From Helichrysum umbraculigerum (Eukaryota; Streptophyta; Magnoliopsida; Asterales; Asteraceae), in the NCBI GenBank assembly GCA_949592205.1, contig CATIUR010000001.1:45835001-45899000 (forward strand): a stretch of DNA of 64,000 bases, read 5' to 3'. The translations under genes were made by a program, and so were the position numbers. A model generated the notes under the pieces. It made no database searches. It saw nothing but the letters and a program-made list of their open reading frames with translations, and was not told where the DNA came from. Positions 45,713 through 56,754 of the stretch are shown in pieces (positions within the stretch are counted from its first letter, which is position 1; every line of letters begins with the position of its first letter).

Positions 45713-45910
45713 GTCAGTTAGTCGAATGTATCGATACCCGACCGCAAGGATCTTTACCAAGTAACACCGTTTAGAATCCTCACATCGAAGAAGAAAAAAC
45801 CCTAAATTCTCCTCCTACCGCTTCTACTCCAGTAAAAGAACATACTCCTGTCTCGTCGACAATTGAGACCCGATCCGTACCCACTCCGACTCAAGAGGTG
45901 CGAGTTCCTT
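45713..45910 (+). other. Unassigned 198 bp between F and G
   Basis: An open frame here reads as proline/threonine-rich protein (TASTPVKEHTPVSS) and may be a fragment of the sequence in which G inserted. I cannot assign it. Confidence 0.3.
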
Positions 45911-46335
45911 TGAAATTCCGTAGGATCTAAACTTGATTCGGAATCGATCAATTACAAGCAATCGATATAAACAAGTAATTGAACAAGTAATGAAGAACAC
46001 GTATGCATAAGCTTGAAGATCAACGTTTGTAATATTAGCTTGTATTACAAAACTCTCTAATCACTCTCTCTCTCTCTCTCTCTAACTTGATATTACAGTG
46101 AAAGTGTATCACTCACCGACTCTCATACTCACCCTTCTTTCCTAGCATTAGTTATGTATTTATATACATATACATATACCATGTGACAAAAGAAATATGA
46201 GACTACATACTCGTGTCCGAAAGTCTCATGTCCGAAAGTACAATTTGTGAAAGTCAAACCACAGTCAAAGTCAATCTTAGCTAAATATTTTATCCAAAAA
46301 ATTGTCACAAAATGTTAGAACGTTATGTTCTAACA
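45911..46335 (-). repeat. 3' LTR of G
   Basis: This 425-bp LTR is TGAAATTC...TTCTAACA on the plus strand. It includes a CT microsatellite (about 46066-46083) that is shorter in the other copy. Confidence 0.85.
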
Positions 46336-46530
46336 AACTCCCCCTTGACAATAGCTTGGATAAATCTTCGAGTCACCAACATTTAGCTTTGATTGATGAA
46401 CATGATGAGAGAGAGAATAATCTTCGAGCATCCAACCTTCACAAAATCTGACTGTTCATTATTCTGATAAGTATCAGAATATATTACTCCCCCTGAACAG
46501 TAGATTTTATCATCCTTGGTCTTGTATCAA
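46336..46530 (-). other. 3' end of G internal region with purine tract
   Basis: AACTCCCCCT next to the LTR is the purine tract read from the other strand. Nothing else recognised. Confidence 0.6.
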
Positions 46531-47706
46531 TCAAGTAGCAACAACTTTTGGAACCCACCTGAGCATAGTTCCAACACGCTTAGACAGCCCTGACAGCCAT
46601 CTATAAGTTGTGTCTACATAATCCAAGGAAATCGAATTCCATCTAGAAAAGAAACGCGGTGTTTCAGATCTAAATTGTTGTCGTGGAATCGATCGTGAAG
46701 AAGTTCGCCTTTGGGAGAAAGGACCAAAATCTTTTAATTGCTTTTTCACCATACAAGGTGGTGCAAATACAAACGTCTGTGCCCATGTGTATGCACAAGA
46801 TTTTGTTTGTCCTTTTTCTGGTGATTTTTATTTAGTCTTCGGTTGTCTGGAAACCGAATTCATAGACTTTTGAGAATAACCAGAATCACTGCAATCAACC
46901 TTTTGACGTCGTTTGGTTGGTTGCGATTTCTTAGAATACTTCTTATTCTTTTGCAAAGAATAATTAGTAAACTGTGAAATCTTTTTGTCACACGAAGATT
47001 TACTTACGTAAATCTTTGTCACAACCTTTGCAGGTTGTATTGTGGAGTGAGAGTCTTGAGAGAGTTGTTGTTGAAGATCTTGAATAGTTTGCAAAGCAAG
47101 ACTATGATCTTCTTGTAGCTTGATTAGCCCGATTTGTTGATTCTCAAGTTCAAGAATCCGTTCTTCCATTTGAGCAATCTTTGTACGCATTTCGTCACGT
47201 TCATTCTCCATAATGAGTACTTGAGAGTGAAGAACTTTGATTTCATCATCTTTCTTTAACAATTCCTCCTTAACCTCTTCATTAGAACCTTTTGAGTTAT
47301 TATTTCCTTTCCAAGCTTGTGCAAGAGCATCCCACAAATCAAATGACGTTGCCAGATTTTGGTACCACTTAACTTCAGCAGTTGGTAAACATGCCAAAAT
47401 TGATTTAAACAATTTCTTCTCCATATAATAACTCTTGAGTTCTTCAGCTGACATATTTCTTACAACTTTGTTTTCCTCATAACGCTCAGTAATAAAAATC
47501 CATGAATTTAGATTTATCAAAAAAACCAAATCTTTAAAGATATGCTGCCATCGAACAAAATCTTTGTAGAATAGCATTTGAAAATTTGTTTTCATACCCC
47601 CAGGCAAAAACTCCATATTTAATTCGTGATTGTCTTTAAAAAAAAACTTGTCCTGGTACAGTTGCTCAAGCACAAAGTACAATCCTTTTAAGCACAAGTC
47701 ATACAA
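46531..47706 (-). pseudogene. gag-like gene of G, one stop
   Basis: The frame starts at 47706 and runs 292 codons to TAA at 46828-46830, then stays open in the same frame to 46531. The N-terminal 140 residues include a segment like copia Gag (ILACLPTAEVKWYQNLATSF then WDALAQAWKG). Residues about 145-215 form a leucine/glutamate-rich coiled coil. A lysine-rich part follows. The end (RWVPKV) resembles the linker that precedes protease in copia polyproteins, so the reading frame seems to stop where pol would begin. No CCHC knuckle was seen. Identification as copia Gag is by position, primer site and this segment. Confidence 0.6.
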
Positions 47707-48941
47707 GTAAAAAAATTTCTTTTGAACCCTTTTCTTACCAATTGACCTGGTTCATTTGTTTTGACCCCTCTTGACCCTTGTAGAAAGAACCCTTACTTTT
47801 GGTCTTAGTACAACCTCTCTAGCGTAGAGTACAATCACAACTCCTCCTTTTAAACCTTCTTCTTCGTAAAACCCTAAACAACACCACCTTCAATTTTTTA
47901 AATTTTGTTATTTTAATCAGACAAACAACAATATGTACACTTCCTTCTTCGTTTAAACACAGTAATTGTGATACTTCTGCAAATCATATCAACATACGAC
48001 AATACTCTTTCCGAAAGTCTAAATCCTTCCGAAAGGTGTTACCACTGTTTAACCTTCTTCTTCACTTTTAACCCAAACGACACAACAACCTACAACACCT
48101 TTTCTTATTTGGTTTTCTTCTTTTTCAATGTAAAGCTAATAACCTGTACCTTAGTAATCTGGTTATCCGAAAGTCACCAAGTTCAAAAAGTGAATCCGAA
48201 AGTCCAAGTCCGAATGTCTAAATCCAAAAGTTGTAATCCGAAAGTCTAAAGTTTCGGATAACAAACTTTTGCTAAGTCAACGTTCATACATAAAGTCAAA
48301 CTTTCGGAAAAGAAACGGTTATCAAGCTAGATTCGGATAGAAAGTTTCGGATTACTATAGATCACGAGAAAAACGGAACCTTTTGAAACTTGATCGGAAA
48401 ATGATCCAAACACTGAAGAAAGAAATCCACCTTGATCGGAAGTAGTCCAGAACCAGAAAATAAACCTCAATGAAGTATTTTTGTTGAAAAACGATTATGA
48501 ATTTAACTGTTTGTACAGTTCCGTACAGTGCCGTACTCTTTTGTATCGATTCCGTACACGTCGCTTGATCCTCGTATCAATCCTCTGTTATGAACTAATT
48601 AACCTTTGAAAACGATTACAAATTCTCACTAACACCTTGCAAACACTAATTTAATCGCACTTCAGCTTGTCAAATGTTTAACCAAATCGATTTTGAAATG
48701 TCGAAATAATTTCGATACGTATTTCTTCAAAGAACTCGATCGAAAATGTGATCAAATCTGGATGAAAAATCAATGTAATACAAACAAGAACAATCTCGAA
48801 CATTTATTCAATCAAAATCCAATGAAAAACGTCAATCATGCAAATCGAAATACACCATAGCTTTCCTAATCTTATCGACGTTAACTCCTTGTAAAACTTG
48901 AACAAAAACTCGTCGTAATACTCCTCTGAATCTAGTTTTCT
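47707..48941 (-). other. 5' leader of G
   Basis: This is 1.2 kb of untranslated leader between primer site and gag. It contains many TCCGAAAGT repeats (47990-48360) but no gene I can support. Confidence 0.55.
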
Positions 48942-48953
48942 GCTCTGATACCA
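48942..48953 (-). promoter_or_regulatory. Primer binding site of G, tRNA-iMet
   Basis: GCTCTGATACCA reads TGGTATCAGAGC on the minus strand, two bases from the LTR start. Confidence 0.9.
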
Positions 48954-48955
48954 AT

Positions 48956-49222
48956 TGAAATTCAGTAGGTTCTAAACTTGATTCGGAATCGATCACTTTG
49001 CGGAAACAAGCAATCGATATAAACAAGTAATCGAACAAGTAATGAAGAACACGTATGAATAAGCTTGAAGATCAACGTTTGTAATATTAGCTTGTATTAC
49101 AAAACTCTCTAATCACTCCCTCTCTAACTTGATATTACAGTGAAAGTGTATAACTCACCGACTCTCAGACTCACCCTTCTTTACTAACATTAGTTATGTA
49201 TTTATATACATATACATATACC
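48956..49222 (-). repeat. 5' LTR of G, truncated
   Basis: It matches 45911-46180. The last 155 bp are missing and E2 begins. Confidence 0.85.
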
Positions 49223-50899
49223 GATAAACGCCAAAATGTACTATATTGTAGTACTAATTTACCCCGTGTTTGATAGATTTCTAATGCATTTTATGTGAAT
49301 AAGATATTCATTTCGTTCATATTTGCAATTAGGAGTTTAATCGGAGCTTGGATCGAAAAGAAACAGAGAACGAGCTAATCATGAAGAAAAGAAGCTAAGA
49401 GAGTGAAGATAGGAAATATTGGATTGGAATAGGTGTATATGAAGCTTGAATCGGAAAGAGAACGAAAGATGAGCTGAAAATGAAGAAAAGTGTAAGAGCA
49501 GAGTTTTCGGCTATGTGTTAGTATTTTGGCCATAACTTTCTCATACGAACTTCAATTGGGTTGATTCAAGTTGGAGAATTTAGCTAACAGGCTGGGCTAT
49601 AACTTTCATTTGGACCACTTTTTCATCCAACCTGCGGTTAGATGTTTAAACCGGCGGTTGGATTGAAATTTTGGGCTGCCAAGTACGCGGGCCGGATTTA
49701 ACCTAAAAACTCATCCAACCGGCGGTTAAAACTTTTAACCCGCGGTTGGATTGAGTCGGAAAAATAGGTTAAAATACACATTTTCCTCATTTTAACCTAA
49801 CTTTTCACCACTTCACCACAGCCGACTAAAGCAAGTTCCAGAGGTTTTTTGATGACGATTTGGAGGCACAAGAAGGCTAGGATTGATGCCGATTGATCCT
49901 ACTTTGCGTGGTTCACGATTCGGTTTGCGTATCATCTTCCGATTTAAATTTAAACATGTCTATGTGTTTTGTTTTGAGATATGAATATGATTTCTGTAAA
50001 ATTGAATCATGAATTAGACTTATTGTATATTGTTTAGTTTAATAACCTTGGATTATGATTGTTTGAAGGTTATAATTGTGTTTTGGATCAATTGTCTGAT
50101 TGAAGATTGTTACGTTATCCGTGAATCCTTGTTTATTGCTGATTATTAGTTGCTACTTGGCGTGGTCAATAGGATTATTGAGATTGAGTTCCTTTGATGC
50201 TATTGATTATTGATGATTATGAATCTAGGTTTATAGTCATTGCTAAATAGATTGAGTTTGATAGGTTAAGAGCATAGTAATTAACTAATCTAAAATGAAT
50301 GAGCTAATAAGAGATTATTAGTAGGTATTGTTGAGTCATACCACGAGGATTGGTCGTAACAAGTCGTGAACACTTAATGCACAATCTAGGGAAAAGCACG
50401 CAATAGAGCAACATTCTTGCGACGTCGGATCGATGTTTAATGTGGGACTCTAGATTGTAGATATTAGTTAACCAGAACCGGAGACTAATTTACATTTAAC
50501 TTGGACTCTTTTATTAGTAACTAAGTTAATATAAAAGAAATCACAATCATACAATCAAAACACATGAACCGGATAATATGAATCTGAGCGGAAGAACCTA
50601 AGCAATTACATGTCTATCTCCAATTGTTTATCTTTTACTCTTTACCTTGTTTTATGTTATTGGTTTAGTGAATTAGTTCATATTGAACGTTCGTACGGAA
50701 CTAAAACGTACCCCCTATCTTACTATTTTATTAGTTTAGTTAATAATTCCAATTTAATTGAATAACATCGTTCCTGTGTTCGACCTGGACTTACCATAGC
50801 TATATTATTCCGATCGGGTATTCATGCCTGGTTGTGTGATAGTATTAATAAGGTATTTCTATTTATAAATAATAAAACTAGACGCTGTCACACGCGTCA
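49223..50899 (+). repeat. 5' LTR of E2
   Basis: It starts GATAAACGCC (initial T lost or changed) directly after truncated G and ends ...CACGCGTCA. About 950 bp (49944-50890) recur inverted at 52577-53531. Confidence 0.85.
49627..49760. repeat. Two pairs of palindromes in E2 LTR
   Basis: CC cores lie at 49631 and 49651, and at 49719 and 49739, each 20 bp apart. In the second pair the arms ATCCAACCG...GGTTAAAA and TTTTAACC...CGGTTGGAT pair over about 17 bp with two central mismatches. In the first, CCAACC pairs with GGTTGG of the partner. A further pair lies in the internal region at 51200 and 51220. Confidence 0.85.
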
Positions 50900-50905
50900 A
50901 GTTTT

Positions 50906-50920
50906 TGGCGCCGCTGCCGG
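50906..50920 (+). promoter_or_regulatory. Primer binding site of E2, tRNA-Asp
   Basis: TGGCGCCGCTGCCGG is followed by AGAAC instead of GGATC. It is shorter than the site in B. Confidence 0.8.
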
Positions 50921-51653
50921 AGAACGGTTGTTTATTCGATTAAGTTGGAATATATATATATATACAAAAAAATAATAATAAATAAAATTAAAAAAGAAGG
51001 GTTTTTCGTTAATCACACACAATTTATAGGCTCGATTTGCTAAATAAATATTTTTTTTTCTTGTTTGGAAGTTGTGATGATTAACAATGTAATTTTGTTG
51101 TAAATAAATATTTATTTGTTAATTATATGTATCTGCATGTTATATAGTTTAGTTTTTACTGGAGCGAAGATTTTGAATTTGGTTTGCATAGACGTTCAAC
51201 CGGTGGTTGAGTGCACTAGCCGGCGGTTGGAAGGTTGTTTTTGCTAAAAATTTTGTTTTCTGCTCTGTTTGTCATATATATTATGTAATAATTGTTATTG
51301 TTTATTTCCTGGACCTTATTTTATGTAGGTTATTGTTTGTTAATTTGTTAGTTTTAATTTTTAGTTAGTTTATATTTTGTTTTATTTTTCTTCTTTTTGT
51401 TATCTTGTTAGTTTTTTGCAGTTTCGAACTTTATGGGTGTGTTCCCTGGAAACCCTCACGAGACTATAACTCGTATACTCAAGATACCGAGGGGTTTAAA
51501 GGCTTATTGCATACGCTAAATGCAACCGTGATGCCTACGGAAGTGAGCTGTTGTATTTTTTCAGAATCAGATCAAGAAAGCATTTTTATTCAAGATCAGG
51601 GGAGTTTTCTGTTCACTTCTTTTCTATTCCCTATTTTATGATTCATTATTTTT

Positions 51654-51690
51654 CAATGAGGACATTGCTTTATTTTAAGTGAGGGATGGG
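51654..51690 (+). promoter_or_regulatory. Upstream hairpin plus purine tract of E2
   Basis: CAATG-AGGA-CATTG (51654-51667) precedes AAGTGAGGGATGGGGG. It is the counterpart of 14562-14611 in F. Confidence 0.65.
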
Positions 51691-51941
51691 GGAAAAGAAG
51701 TGTGATTGTTCTGAGTTATAAAGCGATAAATATTGGTAGACTTTAGAACTTTGTTTTTAAGGCATTTTTAGGGAACATGGCTAGAAGGCATTCTATGTTA
51801 GTCATTTTTCAACTCAAAATTTTCTTCTAAAAATGTATTCTCCGAGAGGAACTTTAGCAATGTATGACTTTAGTCTTAATTCTTATATATGATAGCGTGC
51901 GATATGCCATAATTTTGGAATTTAATTAATATCATTTGGGG

Positions 51942-52193
51942 ATATACTGGGTGTTGTTTCCTCTGTTGTACGTAAGTACAGACCTGGTCTCCGCCAGTAT
52001 ATTTAATGAAAAAGAGCAAAAAGAGTTTAAAAGAACTTTTGATTTAAAAATGTAGTCAAATTATGTCTCTTTGTTGTACTAAGGTACAGACCTGCCACCA
52101 ATGGTTTGACTAAAAAGTTATTATGCTAAACCAAAGTCAAGTTATGTCGCTCTGTTGTGTTGAGGCATAGACCTGTCACCAATGTCTTGACTT
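51942..52193 (+). ncRNA. Triple stem-loop module of E2, complete
   Basis: Outer stems are ATATACTGG/CCAGTATAT (51942-51950, 51994-52002), TAGTCAAA/TTTGACTA (52053-52060, 52105-52112) and AAGTCAAG/CTTGACTT (52134-52141, 52186-52193). Inner stem-loops are TGTAC-GTAA-GTACA (51967-51980), TGTAC-TAAG-GTACA (52075-52088) and TGTGT-TGAG-GCATA (52156-52169, with G-U pairs), each followed by GACCTG. The constant core and variable paired arms indicate a folded RNA. Confidence 0.82.
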
Positions 52194-52540
52194 GAAAAAT
52201 GATTATTTTAATTGGATATCCATAATATGTGTAAAATTAGAACGTTATATGTATGAGGGTATTTTGCTATTGGGAATCAAGGGTAAAGCTGCTAGAATAA
52301 TGATAAGTCAAGCTCAATTGCCTAAGTATAGATTGTTTAGGTGGACAAAAATATCGGTAATCATTGTGAGCCATCTTGTATGCATAATAATGAGTTTCTT
52401 GATAGCTAAATCTTAAGGTTGAATTATTTTTAAGCTAAAAATTTGAGTTGCAAAATGCTAGCTTGTATTTAAGTCCCAACGCGCCCTTGTTTGCCTACTA
52501 TTTTGGAAATTTTGACGTTTCGAAGTTTTAAATCGATAGT

Positions 52541-52576
52541 CTACTTGAGGACAAGTAGGATTCAAGTAAGGGATGT
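52541..52576 (+). promoter_or_regulatory. Terminal hairpin and purine tract of E2
   Basis: CTACTTG-AGGA-CAAGTAG (52541-52558) is followed by AAGTAAGGGATG. The counterpart in F is 44025-44060. Confidence 0.75.
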
Positions 52577-53531
52577 TTGTGAAAGCGTCTAGTTTTATTA
52601 TTTATAAATGGAAATACCTTATTAATACTATCACACAACCAGACAAGAATACCCGATTGGAATAATATAGCTATAGTAAGTCCAGGTCGAACACAGGAAT
52701 GATGTTATTAAATTAAATTGGAATTATTAACTAAACTAATAAAACAGTAAGATAGGGGGTACGTTTTAGTTCAGTGCGAACGTTCAATATGAACTAATTC
52801 GCTAAACCAATAACATAAAACAAGGTAAAGAGTAAAAGATAAGCAATTGGAGATAGACATGTAATTGCTTACGTTCTTCGGCTCAGATTCATATTAGCCG
52901 GTTCATGTGTTTTGATTGTCTGATTGTGATTTCTTTTATCTTAACTTAGTTACTAATCAAAGAGTCCAAGTTAAATGTAAATTAGTCTCCGGTTCTGGTT
53001 AACTAATATCTACAATCTAGAGTCCCACATTAAACATCGATCCGACGTCGCAAGAATGTTGTTCTATTGCGTGCTTTTCCCTAGATTGTGCATTAAGTGT
53101 TCACGACTTGTTACGACCAATCCTCGCGGTATGACTCAACAATACCTACTAATAATCTCTTATTAGCTCATTCATTTTAGATTAGTTAATTACTATGCTC
53201 TTAACCTATCAAACTCAATCTATTTAGCAATGACTATAAACCTAGATTCATAATCATTAATAATCAATAGCATCAAAGGAACTCAATTTCAATAATCCTA
53301 TTGACCACGTTAAGTAGCAACTAATAATCACCAATAAACAAGGATTCACGGATAACGTAACAATCTTCAATTAGACAATTGATCCAAAACACAATTATAA
53401 CCTTTAAACAATCATAATCCAAGGTTATTAAACTAAACAATATACAATAAGTCTAATTCATGATTCAATTTTACAGAAATCAGATTCATATCTCAAAAGA
53501 AAACACATAGACATGTTTAAATTAAAATCGG
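52577..53531 (-). repeat. Inverted, truncated LTR of the E2 family
   Basis: The sequence is the reverse complement of 49944-50890 with only scattered differences. It begins a few bases after the purine tract of E2, in the wrong direction for a 3' LTR, and ends in mid-LTR at the junction with H sequence. Confidence 0.88.
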
Positions 53532-55885
53532 AAATAGAACCTCTCCAACCCACTAAGATCAGTGTCCAGCTTGCCGACCAATCCATTCGATATCCAAAGG
53601 GCATAGCTGAAAACGTCATGGTTAAAGCTGATAAGTTTTGGTTTCCCACCGAATTCGTAGTGATGGATATTCAGGAAGATATCAATATCCCTATTATCCT
53701 AGGTAGACCATTTATGAATACTGCACGTGCTGTTATTGATGTTTATTCTCAGGTTATTAGTCTGCGAGCACATGGACAAACTGTATCTTTCAAGATTGAT
53801 CAAGACGGGTGTTCACTAGCAGAACAGGCAGAGATATACGCAATATCAACAGGCATAATCGTATCAGATGATGACACTTCCGACTCAGATCCAGAACCAT
53901 ACAGGCCAGATGATCACACCTATCTCATCTCGGCAACAGAAGAGTCAGAATCAGAAGAAGAAGAGGAGATGGAGGAATCAGAACCAGAAGAGGAAGAGGT
54001 AGAAGAAGAAATGGATGAATCAAAGGAAGAAACAACATCAGAATCAGAACTAGAGGAAATGGAAGAATCAGAGGAAGAACAAGAAGAAGATTCAGAGCCC
54101 GAAGAAGAAGAAGAGGATGTATACCAGTCTACACCACCACATCAGCACTTACCAGATTCCCACCTTCCGATAACTGAGATCATGAAGATTGAAAATTCTA
54201 TCTCTCTATCAGATGTTGATTATGATGCAGGATTTGGTATTACTATAGAGAAGCTCATAGCATCTGCCGTAGATCCTTCCAGGCCTCTTGTCTCACCTCT
54301 ACTTAACGCTCTGCTGAACATCGAGAAAACCATTACTTTGTCAAAGCAACAACCAGAGCTTCGAGACAAACTCCTGAAGAAAATATTGGCATACAAAGCA
54401 TCCATACTACTAGATCTTTATTCAGACTTACCTTCCTGAAGGATTCAAGCCTTCGATGCTTCTACACCTCGAACTCTGTTCGAATTGGAAGATACTTCTG
54501 AATCCATCCATAATTCTGAGGAAATAGACATAGAGATGGATTCTTCTCAGCCGATATCTCAGATCACCAATGACATCCAGTTACCTTCTGACGTTGTTGA
54601 GTTCCCACACTCTCAAGATATGGATACTCCATCAGCAGAGGATGATAAGGATAACATTGTATACATCAATGTACCGATCGATATCTGCTCTAACCAACTT
54701 TCGAAACCTCCAGCGATCCCCACGGTTTCTAATCACGAAGAAATGATTAGTGCTATTGAGGCATTTGAAAATGACCTCCCCTCAATGGTGAGCATCATCA
54801 TAAGTTCTACCAATGAGTACACACCACGCCAAAGGGACCTGATAGAAGAAATCAAGGCCGAATACGACGTTTATCAAGCCAACAACAGCATCCGAGATCC
54901 ACAGTTCTTCCAGAACCGTCTGCATGCCTTCGCCAAAGATCTTGCAACACAGCTTCTACATCAAAGTAACGAACCTACATTTGAGGAGTTGGAGTTCTTC
55001 GAGGAACAGAGGGCCATGTATTGGAAGATACATGATGTACTGATCAGATCCGCATGTCCATTCTCTGCACAACAAAATGAGCACTTAAGCTCATATCGCA
55101 GACATATGTACCAAGCTACTGGAAACCCTGATGTAGACGCAGACGTCCGGCTAATGAATGATCTTCGACGATTAATGAACTCAATGGCTGAAAACGATCA
55201 TATCGACGATTCTTCTCCACTCATGTTTTACATTGACTGTACCATTGAGTATCATGCTCACAAGATTGTTCATGATCTCGAGTATGAGAGTTTTGACGAT
55301 AGAACGCGTGTCATCTCTTCTTCCATACCTGAAGGTTCGATGATTAACATCGCAAACTTCCTCTCAGACCGAATCAAGGAAATCTTTTGTGAGATTCATC
55401 CGGAAGTGCATGGCCAGATTTTCCACTATGGATTACGAGAGGTGTACGACATAATCAACAACATCTTCCGTGACTTTACCCTCATGTTCTCCTTTCATCA
55501 GGCCCTTCTCATCCAGAGCATTCACGAGTCTATCCGAGAAATAAGAGGAACTGCTAGCCAAGCTGATCATGAAACTATCCACCTAAAATTCCTCGCGTTC
55601 TTAGACTCGTTGAAACAAGAGCATCCAGAACGAGAAATGATGGAATCAGAAGCAGGATTATTTGTAGTTGATCCCCATGGAGTTATCTCCAGAGCAGTAA
55701 AAGATATCACTTAGGATCACCTGCATATGCAGAAAATCACTGAAGATCACCTTGAGAGCTTCCCTGACTTTGCATCACGAATTCCGAACATCATCAAGAC
55801 CATTACTCACCAGTTTCTGCGAATCTACCCACGCAACACTTGGGCACCACACACTTCCGGCCCAAGTGGTTCCAGTTCTCATTAA
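53513..55885 (+). pseudogene. Protease fragment fused to acidic linker and X protein (H)
   Basis: One frame with TGA at 54437-54439 (probably from CGA) and TAG at 55712-55714, ending TAA 55883-55885. The first ATG (53513) lies inside the inverted LTR, so the true start is lost. Residues 1-100 are the C-terminal half of an Athila/Tat protease (VDKFWFPTEF-like KADKFWFPTEF, then IILGRPFMNTARAVIDV); the catalytic DSGA part is missing. About 75 residues of glutamate/serine follow (about 140-205). After that comes an X-type protein with modules at CPFSAQQ and FSFHQALL, and a first possible module at YTPRQRDL. No reverse transcriptase or integrase. Compare 17739-19205. Confidence 0.75.
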
Positions 55886-55901
55886 TCTCCAGGAAGGCAA
55901 A

Positions 55902-55946
55902 GTCGAGCTCTCGACTTTAACAGCAGCGCTTCTCGGGAGGCAATCC
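55902..55946 (+). other. Conserved post-ORF motif of H
   Basis: GTCGAGCTCTCGAC, TTTAA, AGCGCTT and GGGAGGCAATCC lie 16 bases after the last stop of X, as in B (19218-19261). Confidence 0.7.
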
Positions 55947-56754
55947 GTGCAATAAAAAGGGAAGATTGAGTGTCAATAAGTGAAGCATAATCTCTGACTA
56001 TCCTTCACACTTGGTTATTCCTAAAATATTTTCAAAAATCATTTCTCAAGAACAACTCATTTTGCAAAACACCTATCTCAGTTTAATAGGAAGTAAAAAT
56101 AAATAATTCACTTGTTTCGAGCATTTGAGGTACTTGCATACTACTTTTATGCATTATGCTCGAACTCGTTTAAAAATAATGTTTTATAGATGATTGGTCA
56201 TAGAAAACATCTCTTCAAAATCTGAGACGGTGATTTCACTATCATTTGCAAAAATATATGAGTTTGTTAAAAGGCATATCCAAGATGTTCACACTTACGA
56301 GATCATTTCACAAGAGAAAGAGTCTGAAAGAAAAAGTTTTGAAGTGTGCAAGAAAACCCTAGCAAGAGTCTCGAAGAGAAAACCAGAAGAAAATGCGGAA
56401 ATGGATCATGGCAGCTCTCATTTCAGCTATTTTCAAATCATAAGCATCCGAGCATCTCGCTATCCGGGGAGTTTCCTTATCCTTTCTCCATTTTTCAATA
56501 AATAAATAATCTGTTTTTGTTTAGTGTGTTATCTATACCATATCCTAAACTTATCACTAAGTGTGGGATTCCAACCCAAAAATGACACTTGAGAAACATT
56601 TTCTATATGTTCAAACTCTAAGTGTGGGATTTTAATTCTTAAAATCCCTACTTAAGAGAACATTAGGGACAATGTTCCTCTAAGTGTAGGATAGCAGGTA
56701 TAGATACATTGGATAGATTTTATGCCATTTTGTCCACATAGTAAGCTCAGAAAA
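55947..56754 (+). other. 3' non-coding region of H, first part
   Basis: No gene. CTAAGTGTGGGAT copies lie at 56557, 56618 and 56680 (one change), and the hairpin GAACATT-AGGGAC-AATGTTC at 56658-56677. The env-like gene of B is absent here. Confidence 0.6.

Larger units (their letters stand above)
45911..49222 (-). mobile_element. Element G, gag-only Ty1/copia-like element, 3' end on left, right LTR truncated
   Basis: The left LTR is 45911-46335 and the right LTR 48956-49222. The right LTR stops about 155 bp short, at the edge of E2. On the minus strand the primer site TGGTATCAGAGC precedes a leader and a gag-like gene; a purine tract AGGGGGAGTT lies at 46336-46345. No protease, integrase or reverse transcriptase is present, so it is non-autonomous. 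The TSD candidate TCCTT (45906-45910) cannot be checked because the other end is lost. Confidence 0.8.
49223..52576 (+). mobile_element. Element E2, non-coding relative of F with conserved RNA-like structures
   Basis: It comprises the 5' LTR 49223-50899, a tRNA-Asp primer site, and a 1.7 kb internal region that includes one palindrome pair (51200), the hairpin/purine tract (51654-51690), the triple stem-loop (51942-52193) and the terminal hairpin/purine tract (52541-52576). No gene. Instead of a 3' LTR in the same direction, an inverted LTR fragment follows. It provides the empty sites for A and B. Confidence 0.8.

Noticed and set aside
51405..51641. 78-codon open frame in E2
   Set aside because: Its homologous stretch in F (14441-14638) is open in a different way and not conserved as protein; the interval seems to be structured non-coding sequence.
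51942..52193. Self-cleaving ribozyme (hammerhead) as explanation of the stem-loops
   Set aside because: I do not find the CUGAUGA and GAAA core elements in the required order.
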